DNA of 64,000 nucleotides from Bradyrhizobium sp. AZCC 2176 (GTDB lineage Bacteria > Pseudomonadota > Alphaproteobacteria > Rhizobiales > Xanthobacteraceae). Each line of letters starts with the position of its first letter. Position 1 is the first letter of the stretch. This document shows positions 27,582-36,524 of this stretch, in pieces. Under the pieces are notes generated by a model. That model saw nothing but the letters and a program-made list of their open reading frames with translations. It had not been told where the DNA came from and made no database searches. The stretch is taken from assembly GCF_036924645.1 (NCBI RefSeq), contig NZ_JAZHRX010000001.1:5297501-5361500 (forward strand), in the 5' to 3' direction. The position numbers and the translations under genes were made by a program.

Positions 27582-27661
27582 GCCCGGATGGAGCGCAGCG
27601 CAATCGGGGACTCTCGCGCGTGGCTTGAGTGACGCCGGATTTCGCTGCGCTCCATCCGGGC
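27582..27661. repeat. 80-bp palindromic repeat with perfect 19-bp arms
   Basis: GCCCGGATGGAGCGCAGCG at 27582-27600 is the exact reverse complement of 27643-27661. The interior contains a further CGGG/CCGG pairing. This CCGGATGGAGCGCAGCG element is a dispersed intergenic repeat of the bradyrhizobial type. It lies 13 bases after the cimA stop and could form a strong 3' hairpin on its mRNA. Confidence 0.85.
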
Positions 27662-27704
27662 TACAAGTGACGCGCAATGACGGGGAGAGAGGAGGGGACA
27701 TTCG

Positions 27705-28082
27705 ATGATCGACCACATCTCCGTCGGCGTCAGCGATCTCGAACGCGCCGCACGTTTCTATGAAGCAACGCTTGCAGCCCTCGGCCTCTCACGCCTCGTC
27801 ACCCGTCCCGCCACCATCGGCTTCGGCAAGACCTACCCCGAATTCTGGATCAACCTGCGCGCCGGCATGGCGCCCGTGCCGCCCGAGAGCGGCACCCACA
27901 TCTGCCTTCGCGCCAAGACAACCGGCGATGTCGATGCGTTTCATGCCGCAGCACTCGGTGCCGGCGGCCGTTCCGACGGCGCGCCGGGAATTCGGCCGCA
28001 CGATCGCGTGAAATATTACGCCGCCTTCGTCATCGATCCCGACGGCAACCGCATCGAGGCCGTTACGTTTCCAAGTGAGTGA
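27705..28082 (+). CDS. VOC (glyoxalase/bleomycin-resistance-like) family protein
   Basis: This 125-residue single VOC domain starts MIDHISVGVSDLERAARFYEATLAALG, with a metal-ligand histidine at position 4, continues with THICLRAKT, and ends with FVIDPDGNRIEAVTF, where the last metal-ligand glutamate falls. It is a soluble dimeric fold; members include dioxygenases, lyases and resistance proteins, and the activity cannot be assigned. GGGGAGAGAGGAGGGG lies upstream of the ATG. It converges with the LOG-family gene after 14 bases. Confidence 0.88.
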   Translation: MIDHISVGVSDLERAARFYEATLAALGLSRLVTRPATIGFGKTYPEFWINLRAGMAPVPPESGTHICLRAKTTGDVDAFHAAALGAGGRSDGAPGIRPHDRVKYYAAFVIDPDGNRIEAVTFPSE

Positions 28083-28096
28083 AAGCGTGGGGCCGA

Positions 28097-28717
28097 TCAC
28101 AGCTTTCGCGCCAGTTCCGGCGCCATTTCCTTGGTGCCTTCGGGCGCGCGGGCGGCGGCGGCGCGCAGGCGCGGCACGATGTCCTCGACCCGTTCAGCCT
28201 TGAGGATGTCGATGTCCAGCGGCGGGCGGATGAATTCGGTTTCGCGCATGTGCGCCAAAAGCGCGATCAGCGGCTCCCAGAAGCCGTCGATGTTGGCGAG
28301 CAGCACCGGCTTGGAGTGACGGCCGAGTTGCTGCCAGGTCATCTGTTCGACCAGTTCCTCCAGCGTGCCGATGCCGCCGGGCAGCGCCACGAAGGCGTCG
28401 GAGCGTTCGAACATCAGCCGCTTGCGTTCGTGCATGTCGGGCGTGACGATCATTTCCTGAACGTGTTTCAGCGCGTGTTCGCGCGACCGCAGAAAATCCG
28501 GGATGATCCCGGTGACCAGGCCGCCATGGTCCAGCGTGGATTTGGCGACCGCGCCCATCAGGCCAACCGATCCGCCGCCATAGACAAGCCGGATATTGTT
28601 CTCGGCAAAAGCCTTTCCCAGAGCGTGGGCAGCTTCGACAAAGCGGGGGCTGGAGCCGGCGCCGGAGCCGCAATAGACACAAACGGTTTTGATTAGTTCG
28701 GTTTTGATTTGATCCAT
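28097..28717 (-). CDS. LOG family (TIGR00730) Rossmann-fold protein
   Basis: This protein of about 206 residues has the signature of lysine-decarboxylase-like LOG proteins: VYCGSG at the N-terminus, LVYGGGSVGLMGAVA, MHERKRLMFERSDAFVALPGGIGTLEEL with the catalytic PGGxGTxxE. Members release free cytokinin bases from nucleoside 5'-monophosphates; in plant-associated bacteria this may matter, but many are general AMP nucleosidases. The start is uncertain between ATGs at 28717, 28726 and 28738; none has a convincing SD. It is divergent from the ABC exporter gene. Confidence 0.88.
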   Translation of the reverse strand: MDQIKTELIKTVCVYCGSGAGSSPRFVEAAHALGKAFAENNIRLVYGGGSVGLMGAVAKSTLDHGGLVTGIIPDFLRSREHALKHVQEMIVTPDMHERKRLMFERSDAFVALPGGIGTLEELVEQMTWQQLGRHSKPVLLANIDGFWEPLIALLAHMRETEFIRPPLDIDILKAERVEDIVPRLRAAAARAPEGTKEMAPELARKL

Positions 28718-28929
28718 GCAGATCATGTGGCACCGCACCCAGGAAAGCTCAAGTCTAGCTCACTTCGCTGATGCAGCAGAAATAGGCCCGAAATCAAACC
28801 AAACGGGGGAAAGATTTATCTTTCAAGGCTGTACGGGAGAGGTAAACGCTCTATATGACGGACATATGCAGATCATCAGAAACCATCTGACGGCGGCCGG
28901 TGCGCCATCTTGCGTTGGGCGCGACAGCG

Positions 28930-30918
28930 ATGGCTGATCCTGATTCGCCTGACCACGCCGCCCAGCCTCCGGCCAGCAATTCTCCCGAGAAAGCGACCCT
29001 CATCGGGACGCTGGTGCATCTGTGGCCCTATATCTGGCCCGGCGACCGCGCTGACCTGAAGATGCGCGTGGTCTGGTCGATGGTGCTGTTGCTGCTGGCC
29101 AAGCTCGCGACATTGACGGTACCGTTTACCTTCAAATGGGCGATCGATGCGCTGAACGGCATGGGCACGGCACCGGTCGAGCCCTCGAACTGGATGCTGT
29201 GGCTGATCGCCTCGCCCTTGCTGATGACCGCGAGTTACGGCGCGGTGCGCGTGCTGATGGCGGTGCTGACGCAGTGGCGCGACGGCATCTTCGCCCGCGT
29301 CGCGATGCATGCGGTGCGCAAGCTCGCCTATATCACCTTCGTCCATATGCACGAATTGTCGCTGCGCTTTCACCTCGAGCGCAAGACCGGCGGCCTGACG
29401 CGCGTGCTGGAGCGCGGCCGCACCGGCATCGAGGTGATCGTGCGGATGGTGATCCTGCAGTTGATCCCGACCATCGTCGAGGTGTCGCTCTTGATGGCGG
29501 TACTGCTGTGGCAATTCGACTGGCGCTACGTGCTGGTCACCGCCATCACCGTCGTGATCTACATGTACTACACCTATCTTGCGACCGAATGGCGGATCGA
29601 AATCCGCCGCAAGATGAACGATTCCGACACGGAAGCAAACACCAAGGCGATCGACTCGCTGCTCAACTACGAGACGGTGAAATATTTCAGCGCCGAGACC
29701 CGCGAGGCTGAACGCTACGACCGTTCGATGGAGCGCTACGAGCACAACAGCGTCAAGACCTATACCTCGCTGGCGGTGCTCAACACCGGGCAGGCCGTCG
29801 TCTTCACCTTCGGCCTCACCGCGACCATGCTGATGTGCGCGCTCGGCGTCCGCAACGGCACCAATACGGTCGGCGACTTCGTCATGGTCAATGCCATGAT
29901 GATCCAGCTCTACCAGCCGCTGAATTTCATGGGCATGGTCTATCGCGAGATCAAGCAGGCGATCATCGACATCGAGAAGATGTTCAACGTGCTGCAGCGC
30001 AATCCCGAGATCAAGGATATTCCGGGCGCGGCGCCGCTGGTGGTCAGCTCCGGCCATGTGCGTTTCGACGACGTGCGCTTTGCCTATGATCCGGAGCGGC
30101 CGATCCTCAAGGGACTCAGCTTCGAAGTGCCTGCCGGCAAGACGGTGGCGATCGTCGGTCCTTCGGGCGCCGGCAAGTCGACGATTTCGCGATTGCTGTT
30201 TCGTCTTTATGACGTCTCTGCAGGCAAGATCCTGATCGACGGCCAGGACATCCGGAACGTCACGCAGGCGAGCCTGCGCGCCTCGATCGGCATGGTGCCG
30301 CAGGATACCGTGCTGTTCAACGACACCATCCGCTACAACATCCGCTACGGCCGCTGGGGCGCCGGCGATGCTGAGGTGGAAGAGGCGGCGCAACTGGCGC
30401 AGATCGACAGCTTCATCCGGAATTCCCCGAGGGGATACGAAACCCAGGTCGGCGAACGCGGCCTGAAACTGTCCGGCGGCGAGAAGCAGCGTGTAGCGAT
30501 TGCGCGCACTGTGCTGAAGGCGCCGCCGATCCTGGTGCTCGACGAAGCGACCTCGGCGCTCGACAGCCATACCGAGCATGAAATCCAGGAAGCGCTGGAG
30601 CGCGTCTCGCGCGGCCGCACCTCGCTGGTGATCGCGCACCGGCTGTCGACCATCGTCGGCGCCGATGAAATTATCGTGCTGGATCAAGGGCGCATCGCCG
30701 AGCGCGGCACCCATGCCAGGCTTTTGGCGGCTGACGGTCTCTATGCCAGCATGTGGAACAGGCAGCGCGAAGCCGAGGCGGCTCGGGAGAAGCTCGCACA
30801 GATTGGCGAGGGCAATGAAGCGCCGAACCGGGCCCCGCCGCCGGTCGACGATCCGCTCAATGAGCAGCCAAAGGACCAGCCCGCATCCAAAGATCCCTTG
30901 GCAACCGCCGCGGAATAA
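28930..30918 (+). CDS. ABC exporter of the Atm1/HMT1 type (fused permease-ATPase)
   Basis: This half-transporter of about 662 residues has six predicted helices in the first ~340 residues and an ATPase domain after that. The membrane domain resembles Atm1-type transporters: DRADLKMRVVWSMVLLLLAKL, YITFVHMHELSLRFHLERKTGG, and the glutathione-pocket region NTGQAVVFTFGLTATM followed by YQPLNFMG. The ATPase has Walker A GPSGAGKST at 410-418, the signature KLSGGEKQR, Walker B ILVLDEATSALD and the H-loop IAHRLSTI. Such proteins export glutathione-linked sulfur or metal species. The C-terminal 40 residues are a proline-rich, charged tail. psd follows after 66 bases. Confidence 0.9.
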   Translation: MADPDSPDHAAQPPASNSPEKATLIGTLVHLWPYIWPGDRADLKMRVVWSMVLLLLAKLATLTVPFTFKWAIDALNGMGTAPVEPSNWMLWLIASPLLMTASYGAVRVLMAVLTQWRDGIFARVAMHAVRKLAYITFVHMHELSLRFHLERKTGGLTRVLERGRTGIEVIVRMVILQLIPTIVEVSLLMAVLLWQFDWRYVLVTAITVVIYMYYTYLATEWRIEIRRKMNDSDTEANTKAIDSLLNYETVKYFSAETREAERYDRSMERYEHNSVKTYTSLAVLNTGQAVVFTFGLTATMLMCALGVRNGTNTVGDFVMVNAMMIQLYQPLNFMGMVYREIKQAIIDIEKMFNVLQRNPEIKDIPGAAPLVVSSGHVRFDDVRFAYDPERPILKGLSFEVPAGKTVAIVGPSGAGKSTISRLLFRLYDVSAGKILIDGQDIRNVTQASLRASIGMVPQDTVLFNDTIRYNIRYGRWGAGDAEVEEAAQLAQIDSFIRNSPRGYETQVGERGLKLSGGEKQRVAIARTVLKAPPILVLDEATSALDSHTEHEIQEALERVSRGRTSLVIAHRLSTIVGADEIIVLDQGRIAERGTHARLLAADGLYASMWNRQREAEAAREKLAQIGEGNEAPNRAPPPVDDPLNEQPKDQPASKDPLATAAE

Positions 30919-30984
30919 TCCAAATACGGCGCTACTTTCCGAAACGGGAAGCTGGCCAGACAACCCAGACAACAGTGAGCCTCG

Positions 30985-31683
30985 ATGTCGATTGCGAACT
31001 CCATCCGCGCGCAGATCCCGCCGATCCATCCGGAGGGCTATCCCTTCATCGGCGGCTTTGCGCTGGTCAGCCTGATCCTGTTCTGGATCTGGACGCCGCT
31101 TGGCTGGATCGGCACGCTTTTGACAGTCTGGTGCGCGCTGTTCTTCCGCGATCCCGTTCGCGTCACACCGGTGCGCGACGGCATCGTGGTGTCGCCGGCC
31201 GATGGCCGCGTTTCGATGATCGCGCAGGTGCTGCCGCCGGCCGAACTCGGTCTCGGCGACCGGCCGCTGCCGCGCGTCTCGATCTTCATGAGCGTGTTCA
31301 ACTGTCACGTGAACCGTAGCCCGGTGGCGGGTCGCATCGATCGCATCGCCTACCGGCCCGGCACCTTCATCAATGCCGAGCTCGACAAGGCCAGCGAAGA
31401 CAATGAGCGCAATTCGCTGGTCATCTCGACCACCAACGGCCGGATCGGCGTGGTCCAGATCGCCGGCCTGGTGGCGCGGCGGATTGTCTCATTCGTGCGG
31501 GAAGGCCAGTCGATCGGCGCCGGCGAGCGGTTCGGTCTGATCCGTTTCGGCTCGCGCCTGGACGTTTATCTGCCCGAAGGCACGCGATCGCTGGTTTCCG
31601 AGGGCCAGACCGCCGTGGCCGGCGAGACGATTTTGGCTGATTTCGGCTCGAGCGAGCAGGGCCGGACGTTTCGAGCCGATTAA
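30985..31683 (+). CDS. psd: Phosphatidylserine decarboxylase proenzyme
   Basis: This 232-residue short-type proenzyme makes phosphatidylethanolamine. An N-terminal membrane helix ([30 protein letters not shown]) is followed by the FFRDPVR and VVSPADGRV motifs. [18 protein letters not shown] follows with the conserved histidine. The self-cleavage site is RFGSR, where Ser190 would become the pyruvoyl group. It is followed by pssA after ~106 bases; the two enzymes act in sequence, which supports both assignments. Confidence 0.95.
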   Translation: MSIANSIRAQIPPIHPEGYPFIGGFALVSLILFWIWTPLGWIGTLLTVWCALFFRDPVRVTPVRDGIVVSPADGRVSMIAQVLPPAELGLGDRPLPRVSIFMSVFNCHVNRSPVAGRIDRIAYRPGTFINAELDKASEDNERNSLVISTTNGRIGVVQIAGLVARRIVSFVREGQSIGAGERFGLIRFGSRLDVYLPEGTRSLVSEGQTAVAGETILADFGSSEQGRTFRAD

Positions 31684-31776
31684 CCACCTTTGGATGCCTA
31701 AGTCCTTGGTCGCTAAATCCTTGGCCGCCTAAAGGGGTAGGCCGCCGCCAATGGTGAACCGGGCCCGCGCTTGCTA

Positions 31777-31782
31777 TATAAT
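31777..31782 (+). promoter_or_regulatory. TATAAT box just before the pssA start
   Basis: A perfect TATAAT (in GCTATATAATGCC) sits eight bases before the ATG at 31790, rare in such GC-rich DNA. Transcription from it would begin at or next to the ATG and give a leaderless mRNA. No matching -35 box is evident, so this may be chance. Confidence 0.3.
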
Positions 31783-31789
31783 GCCAGGC

Positions 31790-32677
31790 ATGCTGATCCC
31801 CGATCCCAAATACCCTGAACTGCGCCGTCGCCGGTTTCGCCCGATCCCGGTGCGGATGCTGGTGCCCAACGTCATCACCTTGCTGGCGATCTGCGCCGGG
31901 CTGACGGCGATCCGCCTGTCGATCGAAGGGCGGATGGAACTCGCGGTCGCCGCCATCGTATTCGCGGCGGTGCTGGACGGGGTCGACGGCCGTGTCGCGC
32001 GCATGATCAAGGGCCAGTCGAAATTCGGCGCCGAACTCGACAGCCTCGCCGATTTCGTCAATTTCGGCGTCGCGCCCGGCCTGATGCTGTACTTCTGGCA
32101 ACTGCAAGAATTGAACAATGGCGGCTGGATCGCGGCGATGGTGTTTGCCATCGCTGGCGGCCTGCGGCTGGCGCGCTTCAACGCCAGTATCGACGATCCG
32201 AACAAGCCTGCCTTTGCGGCGAATTACTTTACCGGCGTGCCGGCGCCGGCCGGCGCCATCCTTGCGATGCTGCCGTTCTATCTGGCGTTTCTCGGCGTCT
32301 CGAAGCCGCCGGCCGCGCTGACCATGGCCTATACGCTTCTCATCGCGTTCCTGATGGTGTCGCGTCTGCCGGTCTTTTCAGGCAAGACGGTGCGGATGCG
32401 CGTGCCGCCGGAAATGGTGCTGCCGGTTTTCGTCTCGGTGGTGTTCTTCGTCGCACTGCTGATCGGCTATCCCTGGCACATCCTGTCGATCGGCTCGGTG
32501 CTGTACCTTCTGAGCTTGCCCTGGGGGTGGAAGACCTATCGCGACCACGAGCGCAAGGCGGTCGCCACAGTGCAACCGGACGTCACGGGCGAGGCTGCCG
32601 CGCCGTCGACTCCGGCGGCGGCGTTTTCGCCCGCCCCTGATGATGCCGAGGGCGAAAGACCCGCGCGCCTGAACTGA
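31790..32677 (+). CDS. pssA: CDP-diacylglycerol--serine O-phosphatidyltransferase
   Basis: This integral membrane enzyme of about 295 residues makes phosphatidylserine, the substrate of Psd. The CDP-alcohol phosphotransferase motif DGxxAR-G-D-D is present as LDGVDGRVARMIKGQSKFGAELDSLAD after RMLVPNVITLLAICAG. About seven hydrophobic segments follow, and the last 40 residues are an alanine/proline-rich hydrophilic tail. ATGs at 31781 and 31790 are both possible starts; an open frame reaches 31751. It belongs to the type II, membrane-bound PssA group usual in alphaproteobacteria. Confidence 0.94.
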   Translation: MLIPDPKYPELRRRRFRPIPVRMLVPNVITLLAICAGLTAIRLSIEGRMELAVAAIVFAAVLDGVDGRVARMIKGQSKFGAELDSLADFVNFGVAPGLMLYFWQLQELNNGGWIAAMVFAIAGGLRLARFNASIDDPNKPAFAANYFTGVPAPAGAILAMLPFYLAFLGVSKPPAALTMAYTLLIAFLMVSRLPVFSGKTVRMRVPPEMVLPVFVSVVFFVALLIGYPWHILSIGSVLYLLSLPWGWKTYRDHERKAVATVQPDVTGEAAAPSTPAAAFSPAPDDAEGERPARLN

Positions 32678-32812
32678 GCGCTCCGCGCCACTTCCGATAT
32701 AGCTGCCATGAGCCGCTGCCGAGTTGGGTTCGCGCCCAATCTCGGCTATACGGCATGCTGACGCGCGGCTTTCAAAAACAGCCGGCCACAAGAACAATCA
32801 GGAGAGAACGCC

Positions 32813-33532
32813 GTGAACAAAGCCGTTACCGCCCCGCTGCCTGCTTCCGTCCTCGAAGCGCTGGCGCGCTATGACACGCCAACGATCTGCAATGCGATGG
32901 AAATCGTCGCGCCCGAACGCCGCCTGATCGGCTACACCACCAAGCCGCTGGTCTGCCCGTTCCCCGATCTGCCGCCGATGGTCGGTTATGCCCGCACGGT
33001 GACGATCCGCTCGGTGCTCAAATCGACGCTTCCGGCCGACGAGCAGGCGAAGCGCCGCATCGCCTATTACGAATATGTCGGCACCGGTTTCGGCCCGCGC
33101 ATCACCGTGATCCAGGATATCGACGGTGCCGATGTCGGCTATGGTGCGTTCTGGGGTGAGGTGCAGAGCAATGTGCACAAGGCGCTTGGCTGCCTCGGCG
33201 TCATCACCGACGGCTCGATCCGCGACATCCCGCAATGGGCGCCGGGCTTCCAGGCGCTGGCCGGTTCGGTCGGACCGTCGCATGCCTGGGTCCATGCTGA
33301 ACACTGGGGCGGCGAAGTGCGCGTCGCCGGCATGACCGTGCACTCCGACGACCTCATCCACGCCGACCAGCACGGCGCCATCGTGATCCCCATCGACATC
33401 GCAGCGAAGATTCCGGAAGCCGCCGAACTCTGCGGCCGGCGCGAGACGCCGATCCTGGAGATCGCGCGCAGCCCGGATTTCACGCTGGAAAAGCTGAAAG
33501 CGGCGCTGAAGCGCTCGGCGGAGATTCACTGA
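32813..33532 (+). CDS. RraA-like (HMG aldolase/dimethylmenaquinone methyltransferase-like) protein
   Basis: This 239-residue protein is of the RraA superfamily, whose catalytic members are class II 4-hydroxy-4-methyl-2-oxoglutarate/4-carboxy-4-hydroxy-2-oxoadipate aldolases and oxaloacetate decarboxylases. Visible: YDTPTICNAMEIV, GYARTVTIRS, and LGCLGVITDGSIRDI, with the Arg-Asp pair that binds the divalent metal and substrate. HADQHGAIVIPIDIA closes the core. A strong SD (AGGAGAGAA) precedes the ATG. A Bug-type binding protein follows 36 bases later, suggesting that this enzyme acts on an imported carboxylic acid. Confidence 0.87.
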   Translation: MNKAVTAPLPASVLEALARYDTPTICNAMEIVAPERRLIGYTTKPLVCPFPDLPPMVGYARTVTIRSVLKSTLPADEQAKRRIAYYEYVGTGFGPRITVIQDIDGADVGYGAFWGEVQSNVHKALGCLGVITDGSIRDIPQWAPGFQALAGSVGPSHAWVHAEHWGGEVRVAGMTVHSDDLIHADQHGAIVIPIDIAAKIPEAAELCGRRETPILEIARSPDFTLEKLKAALKRSAEIH

Positions 33533-33568
33533 CGAAAAGTCAGGGTCCAACAAGCAGGGGGAAGCGTC

Positions 33569-34537
33569 ATGAAGGGGTTCTGGGCGGCGCTGTCATTCTT
33601 GATCCTCTTCGGTGTCGCAGGCGCGCAGGCACAGACCTATCCCTCTCGCCCGATCACGCTGGTCGTGCCGTTCCCGCCGGGCGGATCGACCGATGCCGCC
33701 GCCCGGATCATGGCCGAGCGGATGCGTAGCCCCCTTGGCCAATCCGTCGTGATCGAAAATGTCGGCGGTGCTGGCGGCAGCATTGGTGTCGGGCGCGTCG
33801 CCCGCGCCGCGCCCGATGGTTACACCTTCGACATCGGGCAGTGGGATACCCATGTCGGCAGCATCATCTACAAGCTCGACTATGACCTCGAAAAAGACTT
33901 CGAGCCGATCGCGCTGGTTTCCAACAATCCCCAGCTCATGGTCGCCAAGAAAGACCTGCCGGCGAACACGCTGGCCGAGCTGGTCGCGTGGATGAAGGAA
34001 AATCCCGGCAAGATCAACTTCGTCAACCAGAACGCGGCGGCGAACGTCACCGGCGTGTTGTTCGAGAACCTGACCAAGCAGAAGGTGCAGTTCATTCCCT
34101 ATCGCGGCGCAGGTCCCGCGATGACCGATCTGATCTCCGGCACGGTCGATCTGCTGGTGGTGCAGGGCGCGGTGGCGCTGCCGCAAATCCGCGCCGGCAA
34201 GATCAAGGCGCTCGCCAATCTCTCGGCTACGCGCTCGGCCTCGATGCCTGACATTCCGACCGCGGACGAAACCGGCGTGCCCGGCCTCTATATGTCGGGC
34301 TGGTTCGGATTCTGGGCGCCAAAGGGCACGCCGAAGGATGTCATCGCAAAGCTCAACGCGGCGACGGTGGAGGCGCTGGCTGACCCTGCGATCCAGAAGC
34401 GGTTTACCGAACTGGGCCTCGACGTAGCACCCCGCGTGCAACAGACGCCGGAAGGATTGGCCGCCTTTCAGAAGGCTGAGATCGAAAAATGGTGGCCGAT
34501 CATCAAGGCCGCCGGCATCGGTGCGCAGGCGCAGTGA
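33569..34537 (+). CDS. Bug/TctC-type tripartite tricarboxylate transporter binding protein
   Basis: This 322-residue periplasmic protein has a signal peptide (LSFLILFGVAGAQAQ). The mature start TYPSRPITLVVPFPPGGSTDAAARIMAERM is the hallmark of the Bug family, in which the PPGG loop contacts the carboxylate ligand. FIPYRGAGPAMTDLISGTVD and GWFGFWAPKGTPKDVI are also typical. No TctA/TctB membrane genes are adjacent; Bug proteins are often orphan. It shares an operon with the RraA-like enzyme. Confidence 0.93.
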   Translation: MKGFWAALSFLILFGVAGAQAQTYPSRPITLVVPFPPGGSTDAAARIMAERMRSPLGQSVVIENVGGAGGSIGVGRVARAAPDGYTFDIGQWDTHVGSIIYKLDYDLEKDFEPIALVSNNPQLMVAKKDLPANTLAELVAWMKENPGKINFVNQNAAANVTGVLFENLTKQKVQFIPYRGAGPAMTDLISGTVDLLVVQGAVALPQIRAGKIKALANLSATRSASMPDIPTADETGVPGLYMSGWFGFWAPKGTPKDVIAKLNAATVEALADPAIQKRFTELGLDVAPRVQQTPEGLAAFQKAEIEKWWPIIKAAGIGAQAQ

Positions 34538-34728
34538 GCGCCGACCGCCATGGTTAGCGAAACCTTGCGATGATGCGGCCCGCGGTCCCGCAATTATACG
34601 ATCCCTCGTTGAGTTTAACCTTTACGCCTCTTTAATTGCGCGGTCGTAGGGTGCGGCTTGCGCAGCTCCGGATGAGCCGCGCGACCGTCCAGGACGGCCG
34701 GTAGTTCGCGTACGCGTCGGAGTTCAGA

Positions 34729-35502
34729 ATGGATATCACCACGCTTCTTGGCCTGGTCGTCGGCGGCATCGTCCTGTCGACGCTGATCTTGATGGGCGGT
34801 GACTTTCGGATGTTTTACGACATCCACGCGGTCATAATCATCTTCGGCGGGTCGTTCGCCGCGACCCTGATCCGGTTTCCGCTCAGCGCGATCCTGCACG
34901 GCATGCCGCTGGGTGCAAAATTCGCCTTCACCATGAGCCGTCTTTCGGCGCGCGATCTGGTCGACGAGCTGGCGCGGATTGCCGAAATCGCCCGCAAGCA
35001 GGGCCCGGTCGGGCTGGAAAAGGTCGAGACCGACGAGCCGTTTCTCGCCAAGGGCATCCGCTACGTCGCCGACGGTTACGATCTCGAATTCATCCGCGAC
35101 AACATGGAGCGCGATCGCGATAACTTTCTGATGCACCTGAACGAGGGTTCGAAGATCTATCGCGCGATCGGCGACTGCGCGCCTGCGTTCGGCATGATCG
35201 GCACGCTGCTTGGCATGGTGCAGATGTTCTCGAACATGTCGGACCCTTCGAAACTCGGCCCCTTCATGGCGGTTGCTTTGTTGGCGACGCTTTACGGTGC
35301 GCTGGTGGCGAACCTGATCTGTCTGCCGATCGCCGACAAGCTGCACGGCAAGCTGATCGACGAGGAGACCAATCGCACGCTGATTATCGACGGCATCCTA
35401 ATGATACGCGATTCCAAGAGCCCGGCGCTGGTTCGCGAAATGCTGCTGGCCTACCTGCCCGAGAAGCATCGCCACGAGGAAGGTGAACTGGCTCCGGCTT
35501 GA
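34729..35502 (+). CDS. motA: Flagellar motor stator protein MotA
   Basis: This 257-residue four-helix membrane protein forms the proton- or sodium-conducting stator with MotB. The N-terminus TTLLGLVVGGIVLSTLILMGG, the FGGSFAATLIRFPLS segment, and the conserved SKIYRAIGDCAPAFGMIGTLLGMVQMF plus LLATLYGALVANLICLPIADKL segments match MotA/PomA (MotA/TolQ/ExbB family). The cytoplasmic loop between helices two and three carries charged residues for FliG contact. It is shorter than E. coli MotA, as in PomA-type stators. motB follows after 34 bases. No other flagellar genes are in the window. Confidence 0.93.
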   Translation: MDITTLLGLVVGGIVLSTLILMGGDFRMFYDIHAVIIIFGGSFAATLIRFPLSAILHGMPLGAKFAFTMSRLSARDLVDELARIAEIARKQGPVGLEKVETDEPFLAKGIRYVADGYDLEFIRDNMERDRDNFLMHLNEGSKIYRAIGDCAPAFGMIGTLLGMVQMFSNMSDPSKLGPFMAVALLATLYGALVANLICLPIADKLHGKLIDEETNRTLIIDGILMIRDSKSPALVREMLLAYLPEKHRHEEGELAPA

Positions 35503-35536
35503 TCGGTACCGGCATCCAGTCGCGGAAACAGAGAAC

Positions 35537-36364
35537 ATGGCCAAGAAAAAGCGCGAAGAGGCACATGGCGGTCACGGCTGGTTCGTGACCTTCGCCGACC
35601 TGATGGCACTGCTGCTGGCATTTTTCGTGATGCTGGTCGCGTTCTCCAGCCAGGACCAGCAGAAGCTCAAGATCGTCGCCGGCTCGATGCGGGAAGCGTT
35701 CGGCGTGCAGACCGAGTCCCGGTATTCGGGGATCGTTGAATCCGACGGCCTGCCGACCCGGCCGAAGCTGAAAAATGTCGAGCATATCTCGCCCGAGGAT
35801 TCCTCCAATACGCCGACACCCGACGATAGGGACCGGCAGCGTGAAGCCGGCGCCCGCCTGAAGGTCGATCGCGAGTTCGCGCTCGCCTCGGCCTCGTTGC
35901 GCCAGGCGCTGCAGGACATGCCGGAACTGACCGAAATGTCCAGGCACATCATCTTCGAGGAGACCAGCCAGGGCCTCAATCTCGAAATCGTCGACCAGGA
36001 CGGCCGTTCGATGTTTGCCGACGGCTCCAAGGTGCCCTACGACCGCACCCGGCGCCTGATCCAGAAACTGGCGGTGCCGCTCAAGGCGACGCCGCTGCGC
36101 GTCTCCATCGTCGGCCACACCTCGGCAGGATTCTTGCCGGCGCGAAGCGATTACGGCGCGTTCGATCTGTCGGCCGATCGCGCCAACGTGGTGCGCCAGA
36201 TCCTCGAGCGCGAGGGGTTGCCGCTCTCCCACATCTTTGCCGTTTCCGGCAAGGCCGACAGCCAGCCGCTGTTTCCCGACGATCCCACGCTGCCGGCCAA
36301 CCGTCGCGTCACCATCACATTGATGCGCGAAAATCCGCCGCTTCCGCCCAACCTGAAGCCGTAA
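35537..36364 (+). CDS. motB: Flagellar motor protein MotB (OmpA-like domain)
   Basis: This 275-residue protein has one N-terminal helix with the ion-binding aspartate in FVTFADLMALLLAFFVMLVAFS. A linker of about 100 residues follows, then an OmpA-like peptidoglycan-binding domain (VSIVGHTSAG, LSADRANVVRQILEREGL, ANRRVTITLM). It anchors the stator to the cell wall. The basic N-terminus KKKREEAHGGHGW is usual. The ATG at 35537 was chosen because it puts this segment at the start; the frame is open to 35483 within the motA end. Confidence 0.93.
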   Translation: MAKKKREEAHGGHGWFVTFADLMALLLAFFVMLVAFSSQDQQKLKIVAGSMREAFGVQTESRYSGIVESDGLPTRPKLKNVEHISPEDSSNTPTPDDRDRQREAGARLKVDREFALASASLRQALQDMPELTEMSRHIIFEETSQGLNLEIVDQDGRSMFADGSKVPYDRTRRLIQKLAVPLKATPLRVSIVGHTSAGFLPARSDYGAFDLSADRANVVRQILEREGLPLSHIFAVSGKADSQPLFPDDPTLPANRRVTITLMRENPPLPPNLKP

Positions 36365-36454
36365 GCGGAACTACCATATTACCATCTTGCCATTTTCCAT
36401 GGAGTCTGCTTTGCGTGAGCTCCGCATCGCACGTGGTGCTATGCTTGTCCGAGA

Positions 36455-36483
36455 TTGACAGGCAGCGCGGAAGCGTCGATAGC
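36455..36483 (+). promoter_or_regulatory. Candidate sigma-70 promoter for the first kup gene
   Basis: A perfect TTGACA (36455-36460) is followed after 17 bases by GATAGC (36478-36483), 42 bases before the kup start. The -10 is a weak match, so the call is tentative. Confidence 0.35.
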
Positions 36484-36524
36484 CGCCCGGATCAATTCAA
36501 CGCCGAGAACGTTCCTCCTCCATC

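Noticed and set aside
27582..27661. Intrinsic terminator of cimA
   Set aside because: The palindrome is perfect but has no T-tract and a 42-base interior, and related elements occur elsewhere; it is listed as a repeat.
28876..31308. Minus-strand frame of 810 codons opposite the ABC exporter and psd
   Set aside because: No family resemblance, low-complexity His/Asp/Arg composition and no ribosome-binding site; antisense shadow of two certain genes.
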